A stretch of DNA of 64,000 nucleotides from contig CM072889.1 in assembly GCA_037013685.1 (NCBI GenBank), positions 5,899,976 through 5,963,975 on the forward strand, given 5' to 3'. Numbering within the stretch: position 1 is the first letter of the stretch; each line of letters opens with the position of its first letter. The notes below the pieces were generated by a model. The model had not been told where the DNA came from. It was given only the letters and a program-made list of their open reading frames with translations, and made no database searches. Shown in pieces: positions 53,226 through 64,000 of the stretch. The position numbers and the translations under genes are program-made. Source of the stretch: Acridotheres tristis (Eukaryota; Chordata; Aves; Passeriformes; Sturnidae).

Positions 53226-54569
53226 GCCTTTAAAAGTGCTCAAAGGAAAAGCAACCAGTAGTTTAGGACAGACTTTAAAAGGGAAAGTTTCAATAAGCAG
53301 AATTTAATTACTGAAATTTTTGCTATGGTGTCCTGGCTAAAACTTCACTTTTTGTGAAAAACAAGGAAAAAAATACTACTCTGGGAAACGATTATGCTTT
53401 GTCTGAACCATAGCTATTACAGCAATAAATCCACCTTGTGCTGAAATGGGATAGTATCGCAAAGGAGAGCAAAGGAAAATATCTCACTTACTGAATATTA
53501 GTCTCATTTCCCAAAACAAGTTGACTCTTCCCAGAAACTTCTTTCCTGAAATTCCCTTAGGGTATGAAATAATTGGCTATTAACTAGTGTGTTCTTGACC
53601 CAAAGAATGGAGCAGAAAACATGCAAGACTTGTCTGGATCACTAGAAGAAAAAAGAAGAGAAATTAGAGTAGATATGCACTGCCTGAGCCTGTGGCTCTC
53701 TTCATTTTGCTCATCAGGACTGCAGGCTTTTGCCTGCATTTATAGTAGGGTAAAAGACCTGAGAAAAAGAGCAGGCAGAAAAAGAGGGGCAGGGAAACTA
53801 GAACGGTACAGCCTTCTCCCTTTTCAGACTTATTTTCCCCTGCCTGCTTGCCCTCCATTTAGTGTTGGGCTGTGAAAAGAAAGGCTGCCAGCTCCATAGC
53901 ATCATACTGCCAGCATAGAGGGCATCCTGTCTCAACCCGAGGCAGCAGAGAACTTATGAAAAAGTGCCTGCACACTACAAGAAAAAACAGCAAAATCTTA
54001 CTTATCATAAATCCTGTGCAGTCTTCTGAACAAGGGATAGTTTCCTTTTTTTCCTCTTGTACATGGATCACCTGTAACCCACCAAAACCTCCGAGGTCCC
54101 CTGGGTTGTGCCCCAGCGCCCCAAGCATGCCATGGGAAGAGAGGCTGAGGATGCAGTGTGTGGGGACAGTTCCCATGGCCTGGAAGGATGAAAACAAGTC
54201 ATTAGTATTCACCAGGCAGAGCCAAGGGCTGAGCCTGCTGCTAATGAGTGCTGCACTGAGGGCTCAGGTCACGGTTTTGCTAAATTCTGTGCTCTTGGTA
54301 CACCTGAAAACACCACACCAACAGGCAGCGGGGCTCACACATCTGCCTGAGTGCAGGACAGCATAACCAAAGTGCTGGGGCAGGTGTCTGAGCCACTAAG
54401 AAAGTGGCTGCCCCTCAATGTCAACTGGTTCAGTGGGGCTGTGCAAGCAAAGAAGTCCTGAGGCTGGTTGGCCTCTGTTGCACCTGCCCTGCTGCTGGAC
54501 AGGTGTCTCTGGGCAGGGTGCAAAGCCTTAGCGCTGGTTCATCGTGGTTCACAATGATCCCCAGTAAAT

Positions 54570-54990
54570 GGCTGTAAACTACAGGGGACGAACAGGAGGC
54601 TACAAAGGCTCTGGGATGGGCTGTGATCTTGCTTGCATCACAGCAATGTGGTGCACTAGACTACAGGAAAGGGAGGGGAGTGTTCAGCTGCCATGGAGGG
54701 CTGCCATGGATGGATCTAGCTTTTCAGGGAGTACAGGAGAGGACATTAAAGGTGAAGAGATTCCCTAAATGTCAGAGAGAGCAACTGGGGCATACAGAGA
54801 TGTCTGTGCCTTGGGGCAGGTCAGGACCAGAGGGCAGCCCCTGGTGGGTGACATTGTGGTCAATGTCTGCTAGAGGTAACCTGACCAGGAAGAAGTAGAT
54901 GAGGCAAAAAACTGAAAGCATCCTCATGCTCACAGGACAGCAAGGATCAGAGCACTGGAGGCACACCAAGTGCTGTTAATGAAGCAGCAG
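54570..54990 (+). pseudogene. CR1 LINE endonuclease-domain fragment, decayed
   Basis: The plus strand encodes broken pieces of the CR1 ORF2 apurinic-like endonuclease (EN) domain. In order: CDLACITAMW at about 54622-54651 (family: YDLACITETWW, which includes the conserved E-T-W motif, here with the catalytic-region glutamate changed to alanine), AMDGSSF near 54704-54724 (family: AMDGYVLF), REQLGHTEMSV near 54778-54810 (family: REQLECIELCL), then PDQEEVDEA near 54880-54906 in another frame (family: PPDQEEEVDEA). The pieces lie in at least two reading frames, so there are frameshifts, and the element has neither its 5' start nor the RT domain. Its orientation is opposite to the RT relic at 15.6 kb, so they are separate insertions. 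Motif order makes the family assignment firm. Confidence 0.78.
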
Positions 54991-54999
54991 AACACACAC

Positions 55000-57900
55000 A
55001 CCACAATATGCTCCTGGTGGACCCTAGCTTGGCTCTATCTACCTTAAACAGTGGCTCTCATCCTCTGCATTCTTCTGCCCTTCAGAGGATGGCGAGCGCT
55101 ACCTGTACAAACCTCCTCAGCAGTCTCTGTGTTTCCTCATTGTCTTACACCCCACCAAAATGTTCTGCAACAGAAAGAAAGTTTCAGTCCCCTTCAGCTT
55201 ATGCTGCTGATCACTGTTTGATGCCCTGAAAGTGTAACACATGCAAACAGGGTGTATTGGCTGCAAATTTAGAAAAAACATTTCTTTCCATATGGGCAAA
55301 AAGGAGGTTGTTGGCGTAGGAAGTGTGAGTTTACATACACCTGGTTTAAATAAAGCTCCCCCATGATTCCAGGTTAGATTTCACCCTCTTTCAAAAGCCT
55401 TCACCTGCCATATATCCCAAAGTGTCTGAATAGCAAGAAAGAGGTTTGGAAAAACTTTGCTCACTACCATAAAAGGAGGAATTACTATTCCCAAACACTA
55501 TGCTTCCCCATTCCTACACCTGTGTGGCAGGAGCTCCTCCGAATTTGCTGCAGTCAGAATTCCCTGTATCACAGAATATGGCCTGAAGAACCAGTTTTGC
55601 CTCAGTTTATAAACAGTTTTACAATATCTTATGGTGGTGGAAAGATTCCACTGCAATCAGAAAGTTCTATGGTATGTTCTAGAGATATGGGACCATTTCT
55701 AGAGAATTTGAGGAAGGAATTTTAATATATTGGGAAGAGCTTATAACTTCAAACACAAATTAGGACACTTAAATTTCTTTAAACCCTATGTCCAACTGCT
55801 CAGATTCCATAAGTGCCTCAGGATCTTGCCTCACAACACTCTTACACACACCTACATAATACCAGTGTTCTGCTTATTCTGTATTTCAGTAACTTAAACA
55901 CACAACAAATTCTCTCATGCTGCAAATTTATCTTCATTGAGCTATCTTTTGATCTTGGGCATTAACTCTGATCAGTACTAGGGCAGAGGCAGTCTATCCA
56001 ATTAGCAGGTGACAGCCTCAGAAACTCAGGACAGAGCACCTCTGTTACACTGCCTTCCAGGAGATTTGAGCTCAACAAAGACATCAGATGAACCTGGCCA
56101 CAGTATTTGTCTGCCTACCTCAGCTGGCCTGCTCAGACGGCATTTTGCCAGTTAGCAAGGTAAAATACTGCTTTTGGGAGGTGCCATAAAAGGATGGCTT
56201 TAGATCCATAATTTGCTAAGGTCTGTTGTCAGCTTTCTTCTGACTAAGCAATCACATAAAGCATCTTGACTTTCTTGCATAAAAGCAACTCCTTATCAGG
56301 CACTCCCTTGTATGAAATCCAAACAACAAACAAACAACTTGCTTTTCAACATCTGCAAAAACAAACCATCTTTCAAAGGAGATTGGGTTTGTGCTCTTGT
56401 GTTCTATTATGGATGCCTTCAAGGAAACTGTTTCACTCGATATTTACACATAGAGAAGTGACCACCCTTTGTTTTCCCCTGCTCAGAGCAAGGGGCTTCT
56501 GAGCCATTGTCAAGGCTTCTGAGCACAGATACCAAATGTAGTTTTGCATTGAATGTCAAATAAACCCAGCACTTTGTTTTGTCAGCAATTTCAAAGCCAC
56601 AGGGGGAATCCATGAATCAGCTTCCATTAAAATTCACTAGTTAATTGTGAACAATCGTACCTCAGTGCTTTGCACCTCCAGTTAATCTGTTTGTGTCTCT
56701 TTGTGTCAACTGATTCCTGCTTGCTTTGACACTGCAGCACCCCAAAGCTATGAGAGCAGGAATGCCAGGATTTGAGAATGTTCTGCAAGCTGGCTGAAAT
56801 CAGTGACTCTCCAGATGTTCTTGGACGCCTGAAGCAGCATCAAATGAGGCAGTATTGAAGAACTCTTAGGTGACAGCAGGTGGGAAATGCCTCAGTGTGT
56901 TTCACAAGAATGAAACACAGCTGGGATGGACAAGTAAAACTCCAAGATGTAGTAATGGTCCCAATAATTTCTGAAGCTAAGCTTGACTGACTGTATGGCT
57001 TCATTCATCCAGCATCTCCAGTGGATCATTAGTGCTGACCAGTCGTGGTCATGTAAATAGAGCACTGAAACATCAAGAAAAATGCAAGGACTTGTGTTCT
57101 TACAGTTGCTTCTTGCTTGCTTGTCTTTGCCTGTTGGGAATCACCACATTGTGGCTGTGGGGGTCTGTAACAGGAGAGTTCATGGGTATCAGTTGTGACA
57201 GAAGAGTGTGATCTCCAAACCATACTCTAAAACTGTAGTTTACATCACTTTTCTCCAGCATTCCCACAGCAGTCCACCCTCTGTGTCTCTTCCAGTATGA
57301 CTACTATTTTTATTAATATTTTTTGGTGTGACATGACTGATCAGAAGTCTACCTTGTCAGTCTCTGTTCATTCTCGGTCTTTCCAAGCATTTTACATTCT
57401 GTACAACAGATATAAAACCGAGAGCTGGAGCTAAGATGAGAAGAAAGAGATCATAAGAAGAGAAGAAAAGAATCAAGAAGAAAATCCTGCAATCCATGGA
57501 GAATATTGCCATTGTGGCTGAAGTATGTTGTACAGAAACAGGAAAAAAGTCACAGAAAACTTCTTTAATCTAACAAGGAGCAAGGAATGTCATTAGAATG
57601 AGAAGAGCCATTTTATTATGCTGAAATATTAAAGAGTCTTTCTTGAACTTGCTCTAACCCCCTCCTGCCTGGATTACTGCTAAGGGTTAAGAGAACTGAG
57701 AACTCAGTTATTTTCTGAAGATATGTGGGAGAAAGGGCTGAAAGTGAATGCAACACGAGGAAACCTGGAATGGGGAGGAGGACTACAAATACAAATTTAC
57801 TCCCCTGCAAAACCAATTCATCTAAAATTGAGTAAAAGAACAAGATGATATCTCCCTCCTCCCTCCTACAACACATTCCATTCTTCACGTATATTGACAT

Positions 57901-58190
57901 TGAAGGGTAAGCTGATAAATAGTTCTAATTTCAGTAACAAAAAGAAGAAAGTTATGACACTGACTCCAGCCAACAGTTTTCTCCTACCTCAAACCTTGTA
58001 TGGTCTTCTACAAGGAGAATTTTTCTGCTGGTAGTGTTAGGCAGGCTTTGGGAACCCTCTTTAGGGGCATAGAGGGGATTTTTTTGCTGGTCCACAGGCA
58101 GGTCACTTAACTACTGTTATCGTATTGATACTTAAACATCTTTTCATGCAGCCAAAAGCAACCTTCCAAAGGGAGTTGAAAAGGAGAGTA
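55000..58190. other. Unassigned sequence
   Basis: AT-rich and non-coding by eye. A purine-rich run lies at 57430-57490. No repeat family is recognisable; a CAGTGGCTCTCATC word near 55049 was considered as a hAT terminus and rejected. Confidence 0.4.
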
Positions 58191-58195
58191 TTTAC

Positions 58196-58241
58196 CTTTC
58201 TGAATCAACAGTAAGGTCCACAGCAGATTCATAATGAGAAC
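58196..58241 (-). CDS. Candidate exon encoding a signal-peptide-like start (speculative)
   Basis: On the minus strand a strong acceptor (eight T, AA, then TTTTCAG, ending at 58242) is followed by a 46-bp segment and a usable donor (AAAG then GTAAAT, GT at 58195-58194). The segment holds ATG at 58232-58230 after 9 untranslated bases and encodes MNLLWTLLLIQK plus one base of the next codon. That is a short hydrophobic leader ending in phase 1, the usual arrangement for the first coding exon of secreted or cell-surface proteins such as immunoglobulin-superfamily members. Partner exons would lie at lower coordinates, and a 5' untranslated exon at higher coordinates; I found none in the window. 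The donor lacks the preferred G at position +5. No gene can be named. It may equally be a chance combination in AT-rich DNA. Confidence 0.25.
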
Positions 58242-58249
58242 CTGAAAAT

Positions 58250-61200
58250 TAAAAAAAAGTTGGTTTCTGAAACTTCTGCCCTCACCAAAGGATTTTTGAA
58301 TGGTCATGTCCTAAACTATTTGTTCCTTTACTTTCCAAACACAGTGTAGCCAACTGAGAACCAAATTCACATTTATGCTTAAGCAGTGAATAATGTTAGC
58401 AGTCAGTTAAACAAAAATAAAGATTAACTGTACAACTCACATTAATATATAGTTTATCTGATGCCTAAATTTTAACACAATGTCAAGCACTATGCTCACT
58501 TTCATTTAAAATGAGAATTAGAATCTATCCAAATGGCTTTTAATAAACTCAAAAGTATGTACAATTTGTCCTATAAAGGGAAAAGTGTATCTGAATATAC
58601 CAACAAGATGAAGGTAATTAAAAAGTTTCTTAAAAATAAGAGAAGAAAATATAGAGAAAACAAATCCAGCTAATTCTTTTCAGGACCTAATTAACCTTAA
58701 AAACATACCCTCCAGCCTTTCCCATGCATTTCAATGCAAGGGAGAATGTCCCTTGCTAAAAACTATAGGTCTGATTTAATGCAGTTTTGATTGAGGATAA
58801 AGGCAGAAGAGTCAGCCTGAGGTACCCTACTGAAAAGTGTCCCATTCCAAAGGAAAATGCACTGAGCTCAGCCATCCCAATTGAAATGTCAGCTGCTATT
58901 CAGCATAAGCAAAGATAGCACAAAGAATGCAAAAGAATCAGTCATTACAGCATATTTACAAAGGTAGCACAGCAATAGATGTTGGTTAGGGGACAGCAAA
59001 GCAAAACACCTATTATTTGAACACAGATGTACATACTTACATGTATATATTTGAACTCACACACATCCATATATATCACAAAACAAAATTGTATAAAAAA
59101 GGAGTAAATGCCCTCTCTAAGACATTATCTTGAATCTTTGTATGAACATGAGTGGAACTCCAGCTGAAGCTGCAACATCTTGATGTTGACACAGTTTCTT
59201 CTTGCTGCAAGTGAAAAGCGTTAAAAATAAATGTTCAAAGACCAATTTTTTTTCACAAGCATCTATAACAACTCATCAGGTATGCACAGCACACATACAC
59301 CCTGCTCTTACGCTGTTGTCAGCTTGGCTCTGGGGGAATTTCTGTGCTGAGATCAGGACCTGACTGGGTCATTCCCTGCAGTGGTGCCTGGCACAGATCT
59401 CCCACTGCCATCTCTGGAGGTTCTGCCTCAGTGCTCACAGCACTCTGCTACATTCAGGTTAAATCACCTGAAACACTCCAGTTTCCTCGTTTCCCAATTG
59501 CCTGCCAGTTATTATATTTTTATCAGAGAGGATGAGAGTGACAGAGAATTCCTTGCCAGAGGTTATCTCGGAGTTCACGGTGTGTGTCCTTCTGCTGCCA
59601 CATCCAAGAAATCGTTAACACAGTTCCAGGCAGGCTTCACTGGTCCTGTGGGGCTAGCATGAATATCTGCTGCAATAGGGAGGACAAGCTGGGCTGGCAC
59701 CACAGCTCCATGTGGACATGGTTAGCCTTCAAATGCTTATGAAATGCTCTTGCAACTTCAGCTTTCTAGGGCTACTGTTGTTTCCAAGAACTAAAGAGAC
59801 ACAGCCCATCAGGCTCTGCTCAGCAAGAAGAAAGCTCACCCAGAGCAGTGGGAATCCCCCAAAGTCCTCTGTGCTGGTTTGAAATGTTTCATAGAAAGAC
59901 CAGAGATGCTCTGCTCCTCTCAGCCTCCCTGAGGTGCTGGGGGTCACTGAAGGAGTCACTCGGGGGGGTTTGGATTTCTGTGCTCACATAGAAGGAGCTT
60001 CAGCCACTTCTGTGACCCATGTGGATCAAAATTAGAGGGGAGCCTACAGTGTAATGTGGGGGGCATTTCTGCCTCCTCTTATCTGACAGGAAAATCATTC
60101 CCAAAAGCTAACACAAAATATTCTTAAAGTCCTTCTTAAGCTTTTGAAGATCCACCTCAATTTCCACAGCTGGTATGGGTTTACAATAAGAGACTAAACT
60201 GGTACACAGCCCATGCTCTTGTAATTGGCACAGTGATGGACTTTGAGCTCTTTTCAACATTTGTGAAGCCAGATGACCCAGGCTAGCAGCAAGAGGATGC
60301 CACCATGAAGCATAATTATTTTATAGCCCCTATTTAATTTTTGGAATATCAAAATTTACGATAATCACTAAAGCAGATTGATTAAACCCTAAGCGTAAAC
60401 ATACCATGAAACAGAAGTTGTTTTGCTGTCATCCCAAGGAGCCATCTATTTGCAAAGTACATGGCAATATCAAAGAGCTCTCTATTGATTAAACCTTGAA
60501 AATAAAATTGCACCACTTATCATATGCTGTTTGCAAAAATGCCAATCATTATAATACTCACATAAGCATACTGTGTCTTCCCCCTGAACTTGTTAAATTT
60601 ATTACTGAGACTCTATCCTGAGCTGCCTACATGTGGAAAAAATATCATTCAGATAATGCATTAACATTTATAACCAGTATTTAAAGCTGTGCATGGTGCC
60701 ATCTCAAATGATAAGGGTCTTGTCAGCATTTCCAGTATAAGCCTCATTTCAGGGAATGGAAGAAGGGAGGGAGTGGCAACACTACATTTCAGCAATTTTA
60801 AATGACACCAACAAGAAGCCTGACATACAAGTTGTCAATCTAATTTTACCTACCTTTCAGAGATAGGTGCATCTCTTATGTCCACATTCAGTTTAAAGAA
60901 CAGTGAAATTCTCAATACATCATTGTAAGCTACCTGGCAAGTGCTGTTATTCTGCTTGCGCACACAGCATCCCACGCGATTATAATTCTAGATCTAAGCC
61001 TTCACATTACAAAAGCTCTTAAGGAATGGAACAAAAATGATATGACCCCCTCCTAGAGGAGAAAGAAAGAGATAAGCAAAACAGCTAACAATACAACAAT
61101 GAGGGTTGGTTCATGACTCATGTTATCAGATGTTCCTGCGGTATCAAACTACTAATACTGAATACAAATTTTAATAGCAGAAAGGATAAAAAATAACAAC

Positions 61201-63120
61201 AACAAGGATAAAAAATAAGTCTTTTTTGGGTGAGAAACTCATAGGTGCAATGTATCTGCCATGAGCACAATTCTGCTACAGGTACAGTGTAAGCTGTGAT
61301 TTGCTGAATGACAACTGTTAGCTGTTGATGTTTAAGTATTCTGCCAAAAGAAAAGCTATTTAAGATATTTATATTAGTACAAAAAAATTACCAAAAAGCA
61401 AAAGTTGTTGTCATAAGGCAAGAAGGCCTTCTGAAAGACACATCTCTAAAAAGGAAGGTATAGAAGTGCTTATACTTGAGATTATCTGGGCCACAGGACA
61501 GGTCATAAGCAAATATATGCAAAGAAAGGACCTCACCTCTATAGAATTCTAAGTGCATCGGTAACATCAGCTAGAAACAATAAAGCCAAACACTTCTGTC
61601 TGCAAAAGCAACAACATTTCTAATCAGAAAGCTCAAATGCTAACCAGTATAGTGGTTGTAAAGCAAAAACACTCTGAGCAAATATGTGTGTAAATGGATT
61701 TTCCAGACTCCAAGCCACAGTTGATTACCAAGGCTGACTGAGCTATCCTCTTCTCCTCACAGATTTACTTGCTGCTCAGGCACGTAGTGGACATAAAAAT
61801 CTCCTGCTGTGCAAAGGATTTTATTGCTTTACAGGAAAAAGACTAAGAGATGATAAAAAAGAGGCCATATAAAGGATGGGCAGTTGTTCAAAAATTATAT
61901 GCTTTGGAATGGAAAGAAATGCCACAAGAGCTATGGAATGCATACACACAGTTCATATCGAGGCCAAAGCTGTTCCACTTCACATGGAACTTCATGGGCT
62001 GAAAAGGCACCACACGAAGAATGAGGTCCCTGCTGTGCAGCAGTTGGGCACACACTCATCCACTGACTATTCCACCGATTCAGGTGTGCCTACCATCCCC
62101 TGGCAATTGGCAGGAAAGCAGATGATTAAATATCTACAGCATCCAGACCCCAATGACTGCAATAAAGCAGAGATTATTCTAACTGACTCCTTCCCTTCCT
62201 ATTGTCCTTTCAGTTAATGTGCATGTTTGGCATATTTCTGATTTGCTTTGGAATGAGTCTATAAAGCCAGAGATGGTTCTGAGGACAGTCAGGAAAGCAA
62301 CTCCAAGGCCAGGTAAACAGCAATGTTAAAAATGTTGACATCAAGCAGTTTTAAGCACCATCAGAGTTTGACCACTGTCAGCAGCAGAGAAGATTCTGTG
62401 TGCCTGTTTTCTACCCAAGCACCTACACCTCACCATAAAATGATGTAGTAGACACTCAAGATTTGTGTGTTTGTGTGTAACTCCCCAGGGTAGAAGTCAG
62501 CTGGATTCCTGGCTCCATGAAGCCAAAGAGAGATTTGTCCATGGCTGAAGTCTAGGTCAGGATTTTATGTATGTTTATATTGTGCTTTGTGCAATAACAG
62601 CTCAGGAGCTACTTCAGATGCCAAATAAATTTTAAGGTTTCTGTGGAATTCGAAATACTTTATAAGTGATTCTCTCCAACAAATTAATGCCGCCACCATT
62701 CTCACACTTTCTAATTATCTCATCAATTTCTTTTCATGCCATTTGCAGTTATAAATCATGCTTCAAATTCAGCATGTGTACAAGCAGCCTCCACAAGACA
62801 AATATTATAGGGTATTTTTCAGGTAAATGATTACTGCTCAGAGACAGCAAAGTTTCTGGCTAGAGTGATTTAGAAAAGACTGCAGAAAAGCAGAGAAAGT
62901 TTTTCTTTATTCAAAAATTGAAGTATTTAATTCTCAGAGAATTAACTTTGTTACCCTTGGAAAAACTTGTGGGTCAAGATAAAGGCAGTTTAATAAAGCA
63001 AAGCAACAGGTTGCACGTGGAAGCAAAGGAAAAGAAAAGATTTATTCTCAGCACATGCTGTCCAGCCACTTCCTGGGATGTAGGTCTTCATTAGTGGCTG
63101 CTCAAGAAAACAAACATCCT
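58250..63120. other. Unassigned sequence
   Basis: No recognised gene or repeat. A GC-richer island at 59340-59960 and a 113-codon open frame at 61876-62217 (plus) do not resemble known families. A 22-bp unit is tandemly duplicated at 61182-61218. Confidence 0.4.
61182..61218. repeat. Imperfect tandem duplication of about 22 bp
   Basis: AAGGATAAAAAATAA occurs at 61182-61196 and again at 61204-61218, separated by an ACAACAAC-type spacer. Confidence 0.8.
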
Positions 63121-63129
63121 TGTAATAAA

Positions 63130-63414
63130 TGTAATTTTCTTCTCTTAGCTTTTAGTGCCGAGCAGACATTGCGTGGTCTGGAATATCCCTTTGGCGAGTT
63201 GGGGTCAGCTGCCCTGGCTGTGTGCTCTCCCCAGGACCCTCCTCCCCGCTCACCAGTGAGGGAGGATGTTGGAGAGACAGCCCTGAAGCTGCTCAGCAGC
63301 AGCCAAACCACTGGTGAATTATCCAGCCCCTTCTGGTTGCCAGTGCCAGTGCCCAGCCCAGCACTGCGGGGTTGCAGGGGGGAAATGAGCTCCAGCTCAG
63401 CCAGACCCAGCGCA
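63130..63414 (+). mobile_element. Endogenous retrovirus LTR, 3' portion
   Basis: Several words in order match an avian ERV LTR that I recognise: GAGCAGACATTGCGTGGTCT, GGAATATCCCTTTGG, GTTGGGGTCAGCTG, CCTGGCTGTGTGCTCTCCCC, then CTGCTCAGCAGCAGCCAAAC, ACTGGTGAATTATC, and a 3' end CAGCCAGACCCAGCGCA, where the usual terminus is CCAGACCCAGCACA. The CA at 63413-63414 is the probable LTR end. The 5' limit is unclear and a full U3 is not evident, so this is a truncated solo LTR. The open frame at 63055-63429 crossing it is incidental. Family attribution is from memory. Confidence 0.6.
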
Positions 63415-63419
63415 GCGAG

Positions 63420-64000
63420 CCCAGGCTGAAATCTCCCAGCTGCTTGGGACAATCCTCAGTCACTTATCCACTTATCCAAGAAGTGGGAAACTAAAATCGC
63501 CCATAGCAGCACATTTCAGCAGATCTGGTTTGAAACTTGTGAAGTGGGGGGACCTTGACTGACAGCAGACATGCACATACCCTTTGCACATGCAGAATTA
63601 CATTCCTCTTAGAAATCAGATGAAAAACAAAAGCCAGTGATTACTAATTCTTTCTTCAGTGGGCAACTATTCACAAACCTCTCATGGAATGAACTTAATG
63701 GAAGGAACACATGGAGTCTGAAAAAATGCCGGTTTTTTTCTACTCATTTTTTTCTGAAGCAAAACCAGAACTATGTGACCTCTGTTCATAATGACAACTC
63801 AATGACACAGCACTCATTCTGAAGGTGGAATATGAAATGCTCACTGTGAACCGCTCAAAAATAATCTTCAGGCCATGATTATTCATAGAGATTATTTGGT
63901 GAATAATTTCAATTAAATAAATTCAAGGAATCAAGAAAAATAGGGTAAACTAATAGAATGCATTATTTATTATGAATAATTCATTTGGAGGAACTTTCTC
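63420..64000. other. Unassigned sequence at the window end
   Basis: AT-rich flank with a small CACTTATC duplication near 63460-63476 and nothing else recognisable. Confidence 0.45.

Larger units (their letters stand above)
44370..54560. other. Unassigned 10-kb stretch
   Basis: No named repeat and no supportable gene. T15 at 45473-45487, T16 at 49120-49135, an ATTT tetranucleotide patch near 49007-49022, a hexanucleotide array at 51597-51634 and an 11-bp duplication at 53199-53225 are visible. A 155-codon open frame at 47647-48114 (plus) is rich in charged residues but has no family resemblance. The GC-richer segment 53600-54560 carries a 164-codon frame at 53872-54366 that I also cannot assign. 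Confidence 0.4.

Noticed and set aside
53872..54366. 164-codon plus-strand open frame
   Set aside because: It lies in a GC-richer patch where stops are rarer, overlaps an opposite-strand frame of 117 codons, and shows no domain or splice context.
55045..55075. CAGTGGCTCTCATC as a hAT transposon terminus
   Set aside because: A single diverged terminus without a partner inverted repeat or 8-bp target duplication.
1..64000. tRNA, rRNA, snRNA genes and CRISPR arrays
   Set aside because: No internal tRNA promoter boxes with cloverleaf potential, no rRNA or snRNA landmarks and no regularly spaced repeats were seen.

Overview
The window looks like 64 kb of nuclear DNA from a bird, probably a passerine. 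It lies in an intergenic desert or a very large intron. The case for a bird rests on four fragments of CR1 (the dominant avian LINE) at different stages of decay. Three more stretches look like long terminal repeats (LTRs) of avian endogenous retroviruses, and one closely resembles an ERVL-type LTR I know as common in songbirds. Base composition is AT-rich, homopolymer runs are frequent, and there is no bacterial-style gene packing. The open reading frames are short, overlap on both strands and match no family I recognise, apart from two remnants of CR1 protein sequence.

Layout. 1-770: unassigned. 775-1411: a C-rich, CpG-retaining LTR with promoter-like boxes and a polyadenylation signal. 1826-1912: a MIR-like ancient SINE. 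1920-15580: featureless AT-rich sequence. 15585-15908: decayed CR1 reverse transcriptase on the minus strand. 16925-17985: 3' part of a plus-strand CR1, split by an ERVL-type solo LTR at 17069-17704. 20851-20894: a bare CR1 3' tail. 20900-44200: unassigned, with a doubtful CR1-like tail at 40067-40135. 44210-44362: a second MIR-like SINE, minus strand. 44370-54560: unassigned, with small satellites. 54570-54990: CR1 endonuclease remnant, plus strand. 58196-58241: a possible 46-bp exon on the minus strand coding for a signal-peptide-like start. About 63130-63414: the 3' half of a third LTR. The rest is unassigned.

No protein-coding gene, tRNA, rRNA or CRISPR array can be supported. The content is a timeline of transposable elements: MIR-like SINEs (oldest), then CR1 pieces, then the ERVL LTR that landed inside a CR1, then the CpG-rich LTR that looks youngest. 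The only hint of a host gene is the small candidate exon near 58.2 kb. I found no convincing previously undescribed system. The most useful leads are that exon, the nested LTR-in-CR1 locus and the promoter-like young LTR.
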